A stretch of DNA of 48,399 nt from an uncultured Hungatella sp. (lineage in GTDB: Bacteria > Bacillota > Clostridia > Lachnospirales > Lachnospiraceae), in assembly GCA_910577935.1 (NCBI GenBank), contig CAJTOT010000023.1:12175-60573 (forward strand). The letters run 5' to 3'. Position 1 is the first letter of the stretch; each line of letters begins with the position of its first letter. The position numbers and the translations under genes are program-made. Below, piece by piece: positions 7,008 to 16,050 of the stretch. Under the pieces are notes generated by a model. The model was given only the letters and a program-made list of their open reading frames with translations. It was not told where the DNA came from and did not search any database.

Positions 7008-7705
7008 CTGGAACATTATACGGCATAGGGGTAGGTCCCGGCGATCCGGAAGACATGACGCTTAAAGCGTTGCGGATTCTAAAGGAGTGCCCTGTGGCGG
7101 CTATCCCCAAGAGGACGCCGGATACATGCGCGGCCTATCAGACAGCCGTGAAGGCGGTGCCGAAGCTGGCGGATAAGAAACTTGTGTGCATCGATGTGCC
7201 TATGACCAAGGACAGGGCCTTAAGCATGGCAGCCTATGAGGAAGGGGCAAGGCAGATCGCGGCCTGCCTCTCGGCGGGGGAGGACGTGGCTCTGCTGACC
7301 ATAGGCGACTCCACGGTGTACGCCAGCGACATGTACCTTATAAAACTGGTGGGCGGCATGGGGTTTCCGGTGGAGCTGGTCAACGGCATCCCGTCGTTCT
7401 GCGGGGCGGCGGCAAGGCTTATGGTGTCTCTGGGGGAGAGGGAGGAACAGATCCATATCCTTCCCGGTTCCTACCAGATTGAGGAGGGGCTGCGCCTTCC
7501 CGGGGTCAAGATTCTCATGAAGACGGGAAGAGCCTACGGACAGGTGAAGGAGATGCTGAAGGCGGGGGAATACCAGGTACAGATGGCGGAGAACTGCGGC
7601 ATGGACGGGGAGAGGCTCTACGGCTCCCTGGAGGAGATGCCGGAGAAGGCAGGATATTATTCCCTGATAATCGTCAGGGACAAAAAAGAGGAGAGGGATA
7701 CATAG
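7004..7705 (+). CDS. cbiL: Cobalt-factor II / precorrin-2 C20-methyltransferase
   Basis: The 233-aa SAM-dependent tetrapyrrole methylase adds the C20 methyl group, the first committed corrin step. The N-terminal GIGVGPGDPEDMTLKALRIL is the family's glycine-rich motif; 'LLTIGDSTVYASDMYL' and 'VELVNGIPSFCGAAARL' mark CbiL/CobI. ATG 7004 overlaps the cbiD stop as ATGA with GGAGAG upstream; an ATG at 6986 would overlap further and has no clear ribosome site. Confidence 0.93.
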   Translation: MTGTLYGIGVGPGDPEDMTLKALRILKECPVAAIPKRTPDTCAAYQTAVKAVPKLADKKLVCIDVPMTKDRALSMAAYEEGARQIAACLSAGEDVALLTIGDSTVYASDMYLIKLVGGMGFPVELVNGIPSFCGAAARLMVSLGEREEQIHILPGSYQIEEGLRLPGVKILMKTGRAYGQVKEMLKAGEYQVQMAENCGMDGERLYGSLEEMPEKAGYYSLIIVRDKKEERDT

Positions 7706-8464
7706 ATGGTATATTTTGTGGGAGCAGGGCCGGGGGCCCCGGATCTGATCACAGTCAGGGGGCAGAGTTATCTGTCCCAGGCGGACGTGGTGATCTACGC
7801 AGGGTCTCTGGTAAATCCCCGGCTGCTGGAGGAGACGAAAAAAGGCTGTCAGATACATAACAGCGCGGTGATGACCCTGGAGGAAGTCATACAGGTGATG
7901 GAACAGGCGGAGAAGGAGAGGAAGATGACCGTCAGGCTTCACACAGGCGATCCGTGTCTCTACGGCGCGGTGAGGGAGCAGATGGATATGCTGGACCGGA
8001 GGCACATCCCCTATGAGGTGTGCCCGGGAGTCAGTTCCTTCGGCGCCGCCGCCGCTGCCCTTGAGATGGAGTACACTCTGCCATCCGTGTCCCAGAGCGT
8101 CGTGATCACCCGCATGGCGGGAAGAACACCGGTGCCGGACAGGGAGTCCATCGCCAGCTTTGCCGCTCACCGTTCCACCATGGTGATCTTTCTCAGCGCG
8201 GGGATGCTGGACAGGCTTTCCGCGGAACTGACAGAAGGGGGATATGACCCGGACACGCCTGCGGCCATTGTCTACAAAGCCAGCTGGCCCCAGGAGAAGA
8301 CTGCGGTGTGCACGGTGGGGACCCTGAGAGAGAGGGCAGAGGAGCTGGGCATCAGGAAGACGGCTCTGATCATCGTGGGGGACGCGGTGAGCCAGAGGAA
8401 TTATGACCGCTCAAAACTTTATGATCCGGGATTCACCACAGAATACCGAAAGGGAAGTGACTGA
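7706..8464 (+). CDS. cbiF: Cobalt-precorrin-4 C11-methyltransferase
   Basis: The 252-aa tetrapyrrole methylase CbiF/CobM adds the C11 methyl. Seen: FVGAGPGAPDLITVRG (P-loop-like SAM motif), 'VIYAGSLVNPRLL', 'RLHTGDPCLYGAVREQMD' and 'YEVCPGVSSFGAAAAAL', all diagnostic of this member. ATG 7706 follows directly on the cbiL TAG, with GAGGAGAGGGA as ribosome site. Confidence 0.96.
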   Translation: MVYFVGAGPGAPDLITVRGQSYLSQADVVIYAGSLVNPRLLEETKKGCQIHNSAVMTLEEVIQVMEQAEKERKMTVRLHTGDPCLYGAVREQMDMLDRRHIPYEVCPGVSSFGAAAAALEMEYTLPSVSQSVVITRMAGRTPVPDRESIASFAAHRSTMVIFLSAGMLDRLSAELTEGGYDPDTPAAIVYKASWPQEKTAVCTVGTLRERAEELGIRKTALIIVGDAVSQRNYDRSKLYDPGFTTEYRKGSD

Positions 8465-8465
8465 G

Positions 8466-9596
8466 ATGGCAGAGGAGAAGCGTCTGCGCCGTCCCTTTGG
8501 TTCCTCCTTCCCGCCTAAGGTGGCCCTTGTCAGCTTTACAGACAGAGGCGGCAGGCTGAACCGGCGTCTGGCCCAGGCGCTGGAGGAGCAGGGGTATGTG
8601 TGCGGCGGCTATGAGAAGCGGGGAGGAGGATGCGGGGAGGAGCCGGGGCTCTCGAAGGTGGAGGAACCTTTGACCCGGTGGGCGGGCCGTCGGTTTTCCG
8701 ACTCGGAATACATTATTTTTATCGGCGCGGCGGGAATCGCCGTGCGGTCCATAGCCCCCTGGATAGAGGACAAGTGGACAGACCCCGGAGTGGTAGTCAT
8801 AGACGAGGCGGGAAAGTATGTGATTCCCATCCTCTCGGGACACAGAGGCGGGGCCAACGAGATGGCTGAAAAATCGGCGGAGCTTCTCGGGGCGGTTCCG
8901 GTGATAACCACGGCTACGGATATCAACCGCCGTTTTGCCGTGGATCTGTTTGCCGTGAAGAATGGTCTTGTCATCGGCGACCGGGTTCTGGCCAAGGAGA
9001 TTTCCGGGGAAATTCTCCGGGGGGGCAAGGTGGGAGTCTTCAGCGACTACCCGGTCCAAGGGAGCTGGCCAAAAGAGCTGACCCCCGGACAGATGCAGGA
9101 CAAGAATTTCTGGATAACGAGACAGACAGGCGGGAAGCTGCCGGAGGGCTGTCAGGACGGGGGAGGCGATGTGCTCAGGCTGATTCCGAGGACGATTCAC
9201 ATAGGAGTGGGATGCAGGAGAGGGGCGTCAAAACGGCAGATCGAGGAGGCGGTTTTTCAGGTCCTGGAAAGGTGGAACTGCGCGCCGGAGTCGGCGGCCA
9301 GAATCGCCAGCATTGACCTGAAAAAACAGGAGCCGGGACTTTTGCATCTGTCGCAGCGGCTGAATGCGCCCTTTTGCACTTATGGGGCAGAGACTCTCGC
9401 CGGTGTTGGGGGAGACTTTCAGGATTCGGAATTTGTGGCCTCGGTGGCAGGAGTGGGAAATGTCTGTGAGCGGGCGGCTTTGCAGAGCGTGTCCGACACA
9501 GAAAGAGGAGGAACGGTCATCTGCCGGAAACAGGTGGTGAACGGGGTGACCGTGGCTCTGGCAGAGGAGACATGGAAAGGATATTGCGACAGATGA
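8466..9596 (+). CDS. cbiG: Cobalt-precorrin 5A hydrolase
   Basis: CbiG opens the delta-lactone of cobalt-precorrin-5A, releasing acetaldehyde (the anaerobic ring-contraction step). The 376-aa protein has the N-terminal domain (VALVSFTDRGGRL near 21, FIGAAGIAVRSIAPWIEDKWTDPGVVVIDE around 85-115, ILSGHRGGANEMAE), a middle part, and the C-terminal CbiG domain starting 'HIGVGCRRGASKRQIEEAV' near 245. The upstream in-frame extension to 8403 lies inside cbiF and was not used; ATG 8466 comes one base after the cbiF stop. Confidence 0.94.
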   Translation: MAEEKRLRRPFGSSFPPKVALVSFTDRGGRLNRRLAQALEEQGYVCGGYEKRGGGCGEEPGLSKVEEPLTRWAGRRFSDSEYIIFIGAAGIAVRSIAPWIEDKWTDPGVVVIDEAGKYVIPILSGHRGGANEMAEKSAELLGAVPVITTATDINRRFAVDLFAVKNGLVIGDRVLAKEISGEILRGGKVGVFSDYPVQGSWPKELTPGQMQDKNFWITRQTGGKLPEGCQDGGGDVLRLIPRTIHIGVGCRRGASKRQIEEAVFQVLERWNCAPESAARIASIDLKKQEPGLLHLSQRLNAPFCTYGAETLAGVGGDFQDSEFVASVAGVGNVCERAALQSVSDTERGGTVICRKQVVNGVTVALAEETWKGYCDR

Positions 9597-10330
9597 GGGA
9601 AGGAATATTATATGTGGTGGGAATCGGCCCCGGAGAATATGAGCAGATGACCATAAAGGCGGTAAATGCCTTGCAGCAGAGCCAGGTAATCGTGGGATAC
9701 ACCGTGTATGTGGATCTGGTGAGGGCGCATTTTCCAGAAAAAGAATACCTGTCCACCCCCATGACCAGGGAGGTGGAGAGATGCAGGATGGCTTTTGAGA
9801 AAGCGGGGGAGGGACAGGTGGTGTCCATGGTGTGTAGCGGGGACCCTGGAATCTACGGGATGGCGGGACTGATTCTGGAACTGGCCCCGGAGTATCCCCG
9901 GGTGACGGTGGAGATCATCGCCGGAGTCACCGCTGCCAGCGCCGGCGCCGCCGTGCTGGGAGCGCCGGTGTGCCACGATTTTGCCGTCATCAGCCTCAGC
10001 GACCGCCTGACTTCTAAGGAGGCCATCGAAAAGAAGCTGGAGCACGCGGCTATGTCGGACATGGCCGTCTGCCTCTACAATCCGTCCAGCAGGCAGAGAA
10101 AGGGATATCTCAAGTGGGCCTGTGACATTGTGGGGAGATATCAGGGACCAAAGACTGTCTGCGGGCTGGTGAGGAACATCGGAAGACAGGGACAGCACAG
10201 GGAGATTATGACTCTGGAAGAGCTGGCCGACGCCGAGGCAGACATGTTCACCACCGTCTACATAGGGAATTCCCGGACCGTGGAGATTGAGGGGCGGATG
10301 GTCACCCCCAGAGGATACCGGCATGTGTAA
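9593..10330 (+). CDS. cbiH: Cobalt-precorrin-3 C17-methyltransferase
   Basis: The 245-aa tetrapyrrole methylase CbiH/CobJ methylates C17 and sets up ring contraction. Motifs: VVGIGPGEYEQMTIKA, 'VIVGYTVYVDLV', 'VCSGDPGIYGMAGLILEL', 'EIIAGVTAASAGAAVLGAP' and 'LYNPSSRQRKGYL'. The start was set at ATG 9593, which overlaps the cbiG stop as ATGA and has GAAAGGA at 9575-9581; ATG 9572 would sit only 2 nt after AGAGGAG. Confidence 0.93.
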   Translation: MREGILYVVGIGPGEYEQMTIKAVNALQQSQVIVGYTVYVDLVRAHFPEKEYLSTPMTREVERCRMAFEKAGEGQVVSMVCSGDPGIYGMAGLILELAPEYPRVTVEIIAGVTAASAGAAVLGAPVCHDFAVISLSDRLTSKEAIEKKLEHAAMSDMAVCLYNPSSRQRKGYLKWACDIVGRYQGPKTVCGLVRNIGRQGQHREIMTLEELADAEADMFTTVYIGNSRTVEIEGRMVTPRGYRHV

Positions 10331-11750
10331 GGTGATTTTGTTTGGCGGCACTACCGAGGGGAGGCGGCTGGCGGATTACTGCAGCCGCCATCACATCGAG
10401 ACGGTGGTCTGCGTGGTGTCTGACTGGGGAGCCGGCCTTCTGCCGGAGAGCCCGTGGCTGCGGGTACGCACAGGGGCCATGGAGGCGGAGGAGATGGGAG
10501 CGCTTTTCAGGCGGGAGAAGCCTGCCCTGGTGGTGGACGCCACTCACCCTTATGCCGCCGCGGCGACAGGGAACATCCGAAAGGCCTGCTCCGCCGGGAG
10601 CGTGCCCTGTATCAGGGTGGTCAGGGAGCCGTGGGAGAAGGACAGAGAGGGAGGAGGCCGGACCGTATGGGTGGAGACTGCCGGAGAGGCGGCGGACTAT
10701 CTGTCCGGGACAGAAGGGAAGATACTTCTGACCACGGGAAGCAAAGAACTGCCGGTGTTTGCCGGGAAGGAAGAGGGCGCCGGGATAGAAGGGTTTGAGG
10801 AGAGAGTCTGGGCCAGGGTCCTTCCGTCGGAGGAGTCCATCGGTCTGTGCAGGAGGCTGGGGGTGAAGGCCAGCCAGATTATCGCCATGCAGGGCCCTTT
10901 TTCCCTTGAGATGAATATGGCGGTTTTGCATATGACAGGGGCCCGCTGGCTGGTGACGAAGGAGTCAGGGACAGCAGGGGGATTTTCCGAGAAGATGGAG
11001 GCCGTAGGGAGGTCGGGGGTCACGGCGGTGGTCATAGGAAGACCCAGGGAAGAAGAGGGGGTCAGCCTGAGAGAGGCCGTGAGACGCCTTGAACCATATG
11101 GGGAGAGCTGCCCGAGAAGGATATCCCTGGTGGGAATCGGCATGGGAGGCGCCGGGCAGCTGACAGGGGAGGCGCGGTCACTGGTGGAGAAGGCCCAGGG
11201 GATCGCCGGGGCCGGGAGAATGCTGGACAGCGTATCAGAACTGTGCGCCGGCAAGGAGGTCAAAGGGACCTACAAACCGGAGGAGATCCGGCAGTGGCTG
11301 GAGGAAAATCCCCAGATTGAGGAGGCGGCGGTGCTGTACTCGGGGGACACGGGATTTTACAGCGGCGCGGCAGCCCTTCTGGAGCTTCTGGGAAAATATC
11401 CGGACCGGTATGCGACCGACGTGATTCCGGGAATCTCCACCGTGTCCTGCCTGTGCGCCAGGCTGAAAACCACCTGGGAGGATGTGTATCTGGGAAGCCT
11501 CCACGGCCGCGGGCTGGAGGTGGAGGAGCTGTTGAAGGAGCACAAGAGAGTCTTTCTGCTCATGGGGAAGAAAGGGTCTGTGGGGGAGCTGTGCAGGAGG
11601 CTGACGGCCCGGGGGCTGGGAGATATCCCCATGGCGGTAGGCATGTCCTTGTCCTACCCGGAGGAGAGGATTGCGGAAGGGACGGCCAGGGAAATGGAAA
11701 AGGAGGACTTTCACGGGCTCTGCGCCGTCCTTCTGGGGAAGAAAACATGA
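10323..11750 (+). CDS. cbiJE: Fused cobalt-precorrin-6A reductase / C5-methyltransferase
   Basis: The 475-aa protein joins two enzymes. Residues 1-~255 are CbiJ/CobK, the NADH-type reductase of precorrin-6A (ILFGGTTEGRRLADY, 'VVDATHPYAAAATGNIRKAC', 'ILLTTGSKEL', 'QIIAMQGPFS', 'VTKESGTAGGFSEKMEA'). Residues ~266-475 are CbiE, the C5-methylase (SLVGIGMGGAGQLTGEA, 'VLYSGDTGFYSGAAALLELL', 'VIPGISTVSCLCARL'). In Salmonella these are separate genes. The CbiE glycine motif is slightly altered (GIGMGGAG rather than GIGPGGP). It overlaps the end of cbiH by 8 nt; cbiT, which follows, completes the usual CbiE/CbiT (CobL) pair. Confidence 0.92.
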   Translation: MCKVILFGGTTEGRRLADYCSRHHIETVVCVVSDWGAGLLPESPWLRVRTGAMEAEEMGALFRREKPALVVDATHPYAAAATGNIRKACSAGSVPCIRVVREPWEKDREGGGRTVWVETAGEAADYLSGTEGKILLTTGSKELPVFAGKEEGAGIEGFEERVWARVLPSEESIGLCRRLGVKASQIIAMQGPFSLEMNMAVLHMTGARWLVTKESGTAGGFSEKMEAVGRSGVTAVVIGRPREEEGVSLREAVRRLEPYGESCPRRISLVGIGMGGAGQLTGEARSLVEKAQGIAGAGRMLDSVSELCAGKEVKGTYKPEEIRQWLEENPQIEEAAVLYSGDTGFYSGAAALLELLGKYPDRYATDVIPGISTVSCLCARLKTTWEDVYLGSLHGRGLEVEELLKEHKRVFLLMGKKGSVGELCRRLTARGLGDIPMAVGMSLSYPEERIAEGTAREMEKEDFHGLCAVLLGKKT

Positions 11751-11765
11751 CGGGAGAGACAGTCT

Positions 11766-12329
11766 ATGAGAGATGAATGGTTTATCAGGGGGGCGGTTCC
11801 CATGACCAAAAGCGAAGTGCGCGCCGTGTCCATATCCAAGCTGGAGCTTAAAAGGGACAGCGTGCTCTACGACATCGGCGCCGGGACAGGCTCCGTGTCC
11901 ATAGAGGCGGCGATGCAGATGCCGGCGGGCCAGGTCTATGCCATAGAGCGGGATAGAGAGGCGTCGGACCTGGTCAGGCAGAACCGGGAGAAATTCGGGA
12001 CAGACAACGTGACCGTGATCTGCAGAGAGGCGCCCGGGGGCTTTGAGGGCCTTCCGGCGGCCACCCACGCTTTTCTGGGGGGCACAGGGGGACATATGGA
12101 AGATATAGTCTCCGGGCTTTTTAAGATCAACCCCCATATGCGCATTGTGGCCAACATCATCGCTCTGGAGAGCCTGGCCCGGATTTTGGAGCTGGTGAAG
12201 AGGCGGAAGATTCAGGCGGAGGTGGTGTCCCTGCAGGTGGCGAGAGCCTGGAAAGCGGGGGAGAGCCACCTGATGAAGGGACAGAATCCTGTATATGTGA
12301 TTTCCATGGGAGGCGAAGACGGAACATGA
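11766..12329 (+). CDS. cbiT: Cobalt-precorrin-6B C15-methyltransferase (decarboxylating)
   Basis: The 187-aa class I SAM methyltransferase CbiT methylates C15 and decarboxylates the C12 acetate. Seen: 'VPMTKSEVRAVSISKLEL' (family start), SAM motif DIGAGTGSVSIEAA, 'VYAIERDREA', and 'AFLGGTGGHMEDI', which replaces the D-x-x-F-I-GG core. The gap from cbiJE is 15 nt, and it overlaps cobT by 4 nt. Confidence 0.93.
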   Translation: MRDEWFIRGAVPMTKSEVRAVSISKLELKRDSVLYDIGAGTGSVSIEAAMQMPAGQVYAIERDREASDLVRQNREKFGTDNVTVICREAPGGFEGLPAATHAFLGGTGGHMEDIVSGLFKINPHMRIVANIIALESLARILELVKRRKIQAEVVSLQVARAWKAGESHLMKGQNPVYVISMGGEDGT

Positions 12330-13393
12330 AACCGGAGGATATAAAAAAGCAGATACAGCCGGCATCGGAGGAGGCAAAGAAGAGGGCAAAGGAGCGGTGG
12401 AGCCATGTGGCAAAGCCTCTGGGCAGCCTGGGACTTCTGGAAGATGCCGTGGTAAAGATAGCAGGCATCCAGGGGCAGGAGAAGATCTGTATTGAGAAAA
12501 AGGCTCTGGTGATCATGTGCGCCGACAACGGGGTCGTGGAGGAGCAGGTGACCCAGACAGGCCAGGAGGTAACCGCCGTGGTGACGGAGAATTTTACAAA
12601 GGGCGACTCCTGCGCGTGCATCATGGCCGAGAGGGCGGGAGTCGACGTGTTTCCGGTGGACATAGGAGTGGCAGGCAGCCTTGACGGCTGCGGCGGGCGC
12701 TATCCTCTGGTCAGACGCAGGGTTGCCCGCGGAACCAGAAACTTTCGGAGAGAGCCGGCGATGACCAGACAGGAGGCGGAGAAGGCCATAGAGGAGGGAA
12801 TCTGCCTGGCAGAAGAGCTTAAAAACCAGGGGTATCATCTCCTGGCCGTGGGTGAGATGGGAATCGGAAACACCACCACCACCAGCGCGGCAGCCTCGGT
12901 GCTTCTGGGGCTGGACCCAGGGGTCCTCACGGGAAGGGGGGCCGGGCTGTCCGACGAGGGGCTGGAGAGAAAGCTCCGCGTTATCCGGGAGGGGATTGCC
13001 CTGCACAGGCCGGACCCGTCAGATGCCGTGGACGTGCTCTCCAAGGTGGGAGGGCTGGATCTGGCCGGCCTTGCAGGGGTGTTCCTGGGAGGGGCCGCCT
13101 GCCGTCTGCCGGTGGTGCTGGACGGGGTGATCACCGCTGCTGCCGCGCTGGCGGCATGTTCTCTGTGCGGCCACGTGTCAGATTACATCATCCCTTCTCA
13201 CGTGTCCGCGGAGCCGGCGGGGCGCCTGATTCTGGAGAAGCTGGGGCTTAAGGCGGTGATCGACGGAGGGATGTGCCTGGGGGAAGGGACAGGGGCCATG
13301 GCCTTTGTGCCCATGCTCTCCATGGCGGCGGATATCTATCTGCACATGAGTACCTTTGAGGATATTCACATCAAGGAATACCGGCGGTTATAA
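12326..13393 (+). CDS. cobT: Nicotinate-nucleotide-dimethylbenzimidazole phosphoribosyltransferase
   Basis: CobT makes alpha-ribazole phosphate, activating the lower ligand of cobalamin. The 355-aa protein has the family blocks 'KPLGSLGLLEDAVVKIAGIQG', 'VIMCADNGVVEEQVTQTGQEVT', 'MGIGNTTTTSA', 'VLLGLDPGVLTGRGAGL', and the end 'GGMCLGEGTGAMAFVPML' with the catalytic Glu. It starts in an ATGA overlap with cbiT. It is the only lower-ligand gene here; cobU, cobS, cobD/cbiB, cbiA, cbiP, cbiC and the chelatase are not in the window. Confidence 0.95.
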   Translation: MKPEDIKKQIQPASEEAKKRAKERWSHVAKPLGSLGLLEDAVVKIAGIQGQEKICIEKKALVIMCADNGVVEEQVTQTGQEVTAVVTENFTKGDSCACIMAERAGVDVFPVDIGVAGSLDGCGGRYPLVRRRVARGTRNFRREPAMTRQEAEKAIEEGICLAEELKNQGYHLLAVGEMGIGNTTTTSAAASVLLGLDPGVLTGRGAGLSDEGLERKLRVIREGIALHRPDPSDAVDVLSKVGGLDLAGLAGVFLGGAACRLPVVLDGVITAAAALAACSLCGHVSDYIIPSHVSAEPAGRLILEKLGLKAVIDGGMCLGEGTGAMAFVPMLSMAADIYLHMSTFEDIHIKEYRRL

Positions 13394-13424
13394 ATCATAA
13401 ATTGTGAGAAAAGGGAGGAGCCAT

Positions 13425-15083
13425 ATGAGGAAGAATAGGACTTTGGGACTGTGGCTGATAGCTGGGGCCTTGTGCCTGGGAGGCTGCGGTCTGGGGAACG
13501 GCGGAGGAGACAAGACAGAGACCGCGGTGGAGAAGGAAGAAGAGAGCGGGGCCGAAAAAGAGGGCTTGGCCGGAAATGAGTCCCTGGCAGGGGAGGAGAG
13601 CATTCCGGGGGAGACCAGGGCAGAGGAGGACATTGAGAAGGCGGGAGAACCTTCTCTTCTCACCCTGGCAAACACCCAGGAGTATGACAACGTGTGGGAG
13701 GATGGCCGTTTGTTCTGCCATACCAGCTATTTGAAGCTCTGGCTGGACGGCGAGGCATTTCCCCGGCTGTCCCAGGCTCTGGAGGAGATGAACGCCCAGA
13801 CCGGAAAGTACGCCGGGGAGACTATGGCGGAGCTGGAGGCCCAGGCGAGGGAGATGGCGGCTTACGGGTCGGCCCAGGATTTGTCCTGGGAGGAGGACAC
13901 ATGGGTGGTGCGGGCGGACAGCCAGGCGCTCAGCCTGTTAAAACGAAGCTATACGTATACCGGCGGCGCCCACGGATTTTATGGATTTACAGGTATTACC
14001 TTTGACCCGGAAAGCGGCAGGCAGCTGGAGCTTGAGGAGATTGTGACGGACACGGGGCGTCTGGTGGAGCTGGCAGGAGCCCGTCTGGCGGAAAAATATC
14101 TGGACGTGGACTTTTTTGAGGAGCCTGTGGAGACTCTGAAGAAAGAGCTGGAGGAAGGGTATTTGACGTGGACTGCCGGATATGAGGGGCTCACCCTATA
14201 TTTCGCCCCCTATGAGCTGGCTCCTTACGCCAGCGGGATGCAGGCTGTCACCATCCTCTACGGGGAGGAGCCGGACCTGTTTGACGAAGGAATCTGTCAG
14301 GTTCCCGGCATGTGGGCCTCTCAGCTGGCGCCTGGGCTGGAATTCGATCTGGGTCATGACGGGAAGGTGGACAGCGTTGAGGTGGCCGGAATTATGGACG
14401 AGTACGGAAGCGCATATATCAATCTTGTGGTCTCGGTCAATGAACAGGAGAGTCTTCTGGACACATGGATCTACCGCTATAATTCCTACTTAGTCAGCGG
14501 TGAAGCGCTGGACACGGAACTCCTGGTGACGGAGACATGGTCGGACAATGATTACCAGATTATGGGAATCTGGGAGCTTGACCCGGAGAGAGAAGGCTTT
14601 TGGGAGCCATGGCAGTTTCCCGGCACAGGTCTGTCCGGCACTGTCAGGGAGTCGGAAGACGGAAATGAAGAGTACGGGGCCATGCTTCTCACCAACCCGG
14701 GCCATTTCTGCCTGTCAGCCAGGTTCCAGCTTCTCAGCACCTATACCGGGAAGCAGTGGGGCAGGATTGACAAGGAAGCCAGGGACACCGGGTATGTGGC
14801 GCTGGACCAGCCCTGGTACGATGTGGACCGGGGGGACTATTATCTTACCCTCCTGGTTCCCCTGGAGATGGAGACCGGGGAGACGAGGGAGCTTCAGGTG
14901 TATCCGGAAGGGACAAAGCTGTGGATTATCCGGGTGGAAGGAGAGGACTGTGTGGTGTTTTCCACGGAAGACCAGATCATCTGCCGGGTCTATGTAGAGT
15001 CGTCGGAGTGGCCTGCCAGGGTGAGAGGCGTGGAGGACATGAATGTGGATGATATTTTTGACGGCATGATGTTCGCGGGCTGA
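13425..15083 (+). CDS. Putative lipoprotein with DUF3298/RsiV-like domain
   Basis: The 552-aa protein has a lipoprotein signal peptide (MRKNRTLGLWLIAGALCLGGC; lipobox LGGC, C21). A Glu/Gly-rich linker (~25-70) leads to an extracellular domain with 'RRSYTYTGGAHGFYGFTGITFDPESGRQLELEEI'-like sequence around 170-205, the core of the DUF4163/DUF3298 pair seen in RsiV and PdaC. The ~250-residue C-terminal part is beta-rich and not recognised. ATG 13425 follows GGGAGG; a GTG at 13404 would place charged residues before the signal. It lies 31 nt after cobT and probably shares its transcript. A role in corrin uptake is not supported by the sequence. Confidence 0.7.
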   Translation: MRKNRTLGLWLIAGALCLGGCGLGNGGGDKTETAVEKEEESGAEKEGLAGNESLAGEESIPGETRAEEDIEKAGEPSLLTLANTQEYDNVWEDGRLFCHTSYLKLWLDGEAFPRLSQALEEMNAQTGKYAGETMAELEAQAREMAAYGSAQDLSWEEDTWVVRADSQALSLLKRSYTYTGGAHGFYGFTGITFDPESGRQLELEEIVTDTGRLVELAGARLAEKYLDVDFFEEPVETLKKELEEGYLTWTAGYEGLTLYFAPYELAPYASGMQAVTILYGEEPDLFDEGICQVPGMWASQLAPGLEFDLGHDGKVDSVEVAGIMDEYGSAYINLVVSVNEQESLLDTWIYRYNSYLVSGEALDTELLVTETWSDNDYQIMGIWELDPEREGFWEPWQFPGTGLSGTVRESEDGNEEYGAMLLTNPGHFCLSARFQLLSTYTGKQWGRIDKEARDTGYVALDQPWYDVDRGDYYLTLLVPLEMETGETRELQVYPEGTKLWIIRVEGEDCVVFSTEDQIICRVYVESSEWPARVRGVEDMNVDDIFDGMMFAG

Positions 15084-15112
15084 AAAAGTTCTGGGGAAAG
15101 GAGCTGAGGGAG

Positions 15113-15808
15113 ATGAAACCGTTAATTTTGCTCACCGCCGGGCTTGAAGTGGTGAGAGGGATGGATCAGCGCCAGCTGTTTCAGAATTATGCCGATGCCG
15201 TCTGCCGGGCAGGCGGGCAGCCTGTGCTGGCCCTGGGGCTGGACGAAGAACTGGCCGACAGAGCGGATGGCCTGTTTTTGACAGGGGGCGTGGATATAGA
15301 GCCGGAGCGGTACGGCTGTGAACGGAAGGCGTGGTGCGGCCAGGCGGACCCGGTCCGCGACCTGGAGGAGCTGAGGCTGTTTGACTGGTTTGCCCGGAGG
15401 GGGAAACCGATTCTCGGGGTGTGCCGGGGACTGCAGCTGATCAACACGGCGCTGGGAGGAACCTTGTGGCAGGACCAGAAGGAGGAGCGGGGTGTGGATG
15501 GCCACATAGACGGAGCCATACACCCGGTTTCTCTGTCCCCCGCCTCGGCGCTCTGCCGGCTGTTCGGAGAGGAAATCCTGGTCAACAGCTATCATCACCA
15601 GTCTGTGCGGGAGCTGGGAGGAGGGCTGAAGGCGACGGCCATGTCCGGAAAGATCGTGGAGGGTATTGAACACCAGTCCCTCCCGGTGTGGGCGGTGCAG
15701 TGGCATCCGGAGCGGATGACGGGAGAGGGAAGGGCGACGAAGGAGGGCCCTGACATGAACCCGCTGTTCACCTGGTTTGTCAGAGCCTGCGCTGACAGGG
15801 TGTCATAA
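15113..15808 (+). CDS. Gamma-glutamyl-gamma-aminobutyrate hydrolase-like (peptidase C26)
   Basis: The 231-aa class I glutamine-amidotransferase-fold hydrolase has nucleophile Cys in 'ILGVCRGLQLINTALGGTLWQD' (near residue 104), catalytic His in 'VQWHPERM' (near 200), and 'LTGGVDIEPERYG'. PuuD-type enzymes cleave gamma-glutamyl amide bonds, for example in polyamine breakdown. No other puu genes are nearby, so the substrate is open. It is the last gene before the terminator at 15828-15863. Confidence 0.88.
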   Translation: MKPLILLTAGLEVVRGMDQRQLFQNYADAVCRAGGQPVLALGLDEELADRADGLFLTGGVDIEPERYGCERKAWCGQADPVRDLEELRLFDWFARRGKPILGVCRGLQLINTALGGTLWQDQKEERGVDGHIDGAIHPVSLSPASALCRLFGEEILVNSYHHQSVRELGGGLKATAMSGKIVEGIEHQSLPVWAVQWHPERMTGEGRATKEGPDMNPLFTWFVRACADRVS

Positions 15809-15827
15809 GATACAGTTTTTATGATAC

Positions 15828-15863
15828 AAAAAGCCCGGCTGCGTTCACGCAAGCCGGGCTTTT
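15828..15863. terminator. Bidirectional terminator
   Basis: AAAAGCCCGGCT (15829-15840) and AGCCGGGCTTTT (15852-15863) form a perfect 12-bp stem with A and T tracts on the two sides. It can serve the rightward operon and the leftward lysR gene. Confidence 0.9.
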
Positions 15864-15882
15864 CACTCCAAAAATAGGGAGG

Positions 15883-15910
15883 GCCGACAGACGGGGGGAC
15901 ATCTGTCGGC
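15883..15910. other. Second perfect hairpin in the lysR 3' region
   Basis: GCCGACAGA (15883-15891) and TCTGTCGGC (15902-15910) form a perfect 9-bp stem with a 10-nt G-rich loop and no T run. The next 140 nt up to lysR are AT-rich and hold no gene I can support. Confidence 0.4.
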
Positions 15911-16050
15911 TAGAGTATGAAAAAGTTTTGAAAAAGGTGTATCACCTGTTTACGAGAATAAGTATATAAGATAAATATGTCCAATATTTGATTATAATGT
16001 GAAGAAATTGTGAACAATGAAAAAAATTTCTTTCTTTTGCCATGTCGATA

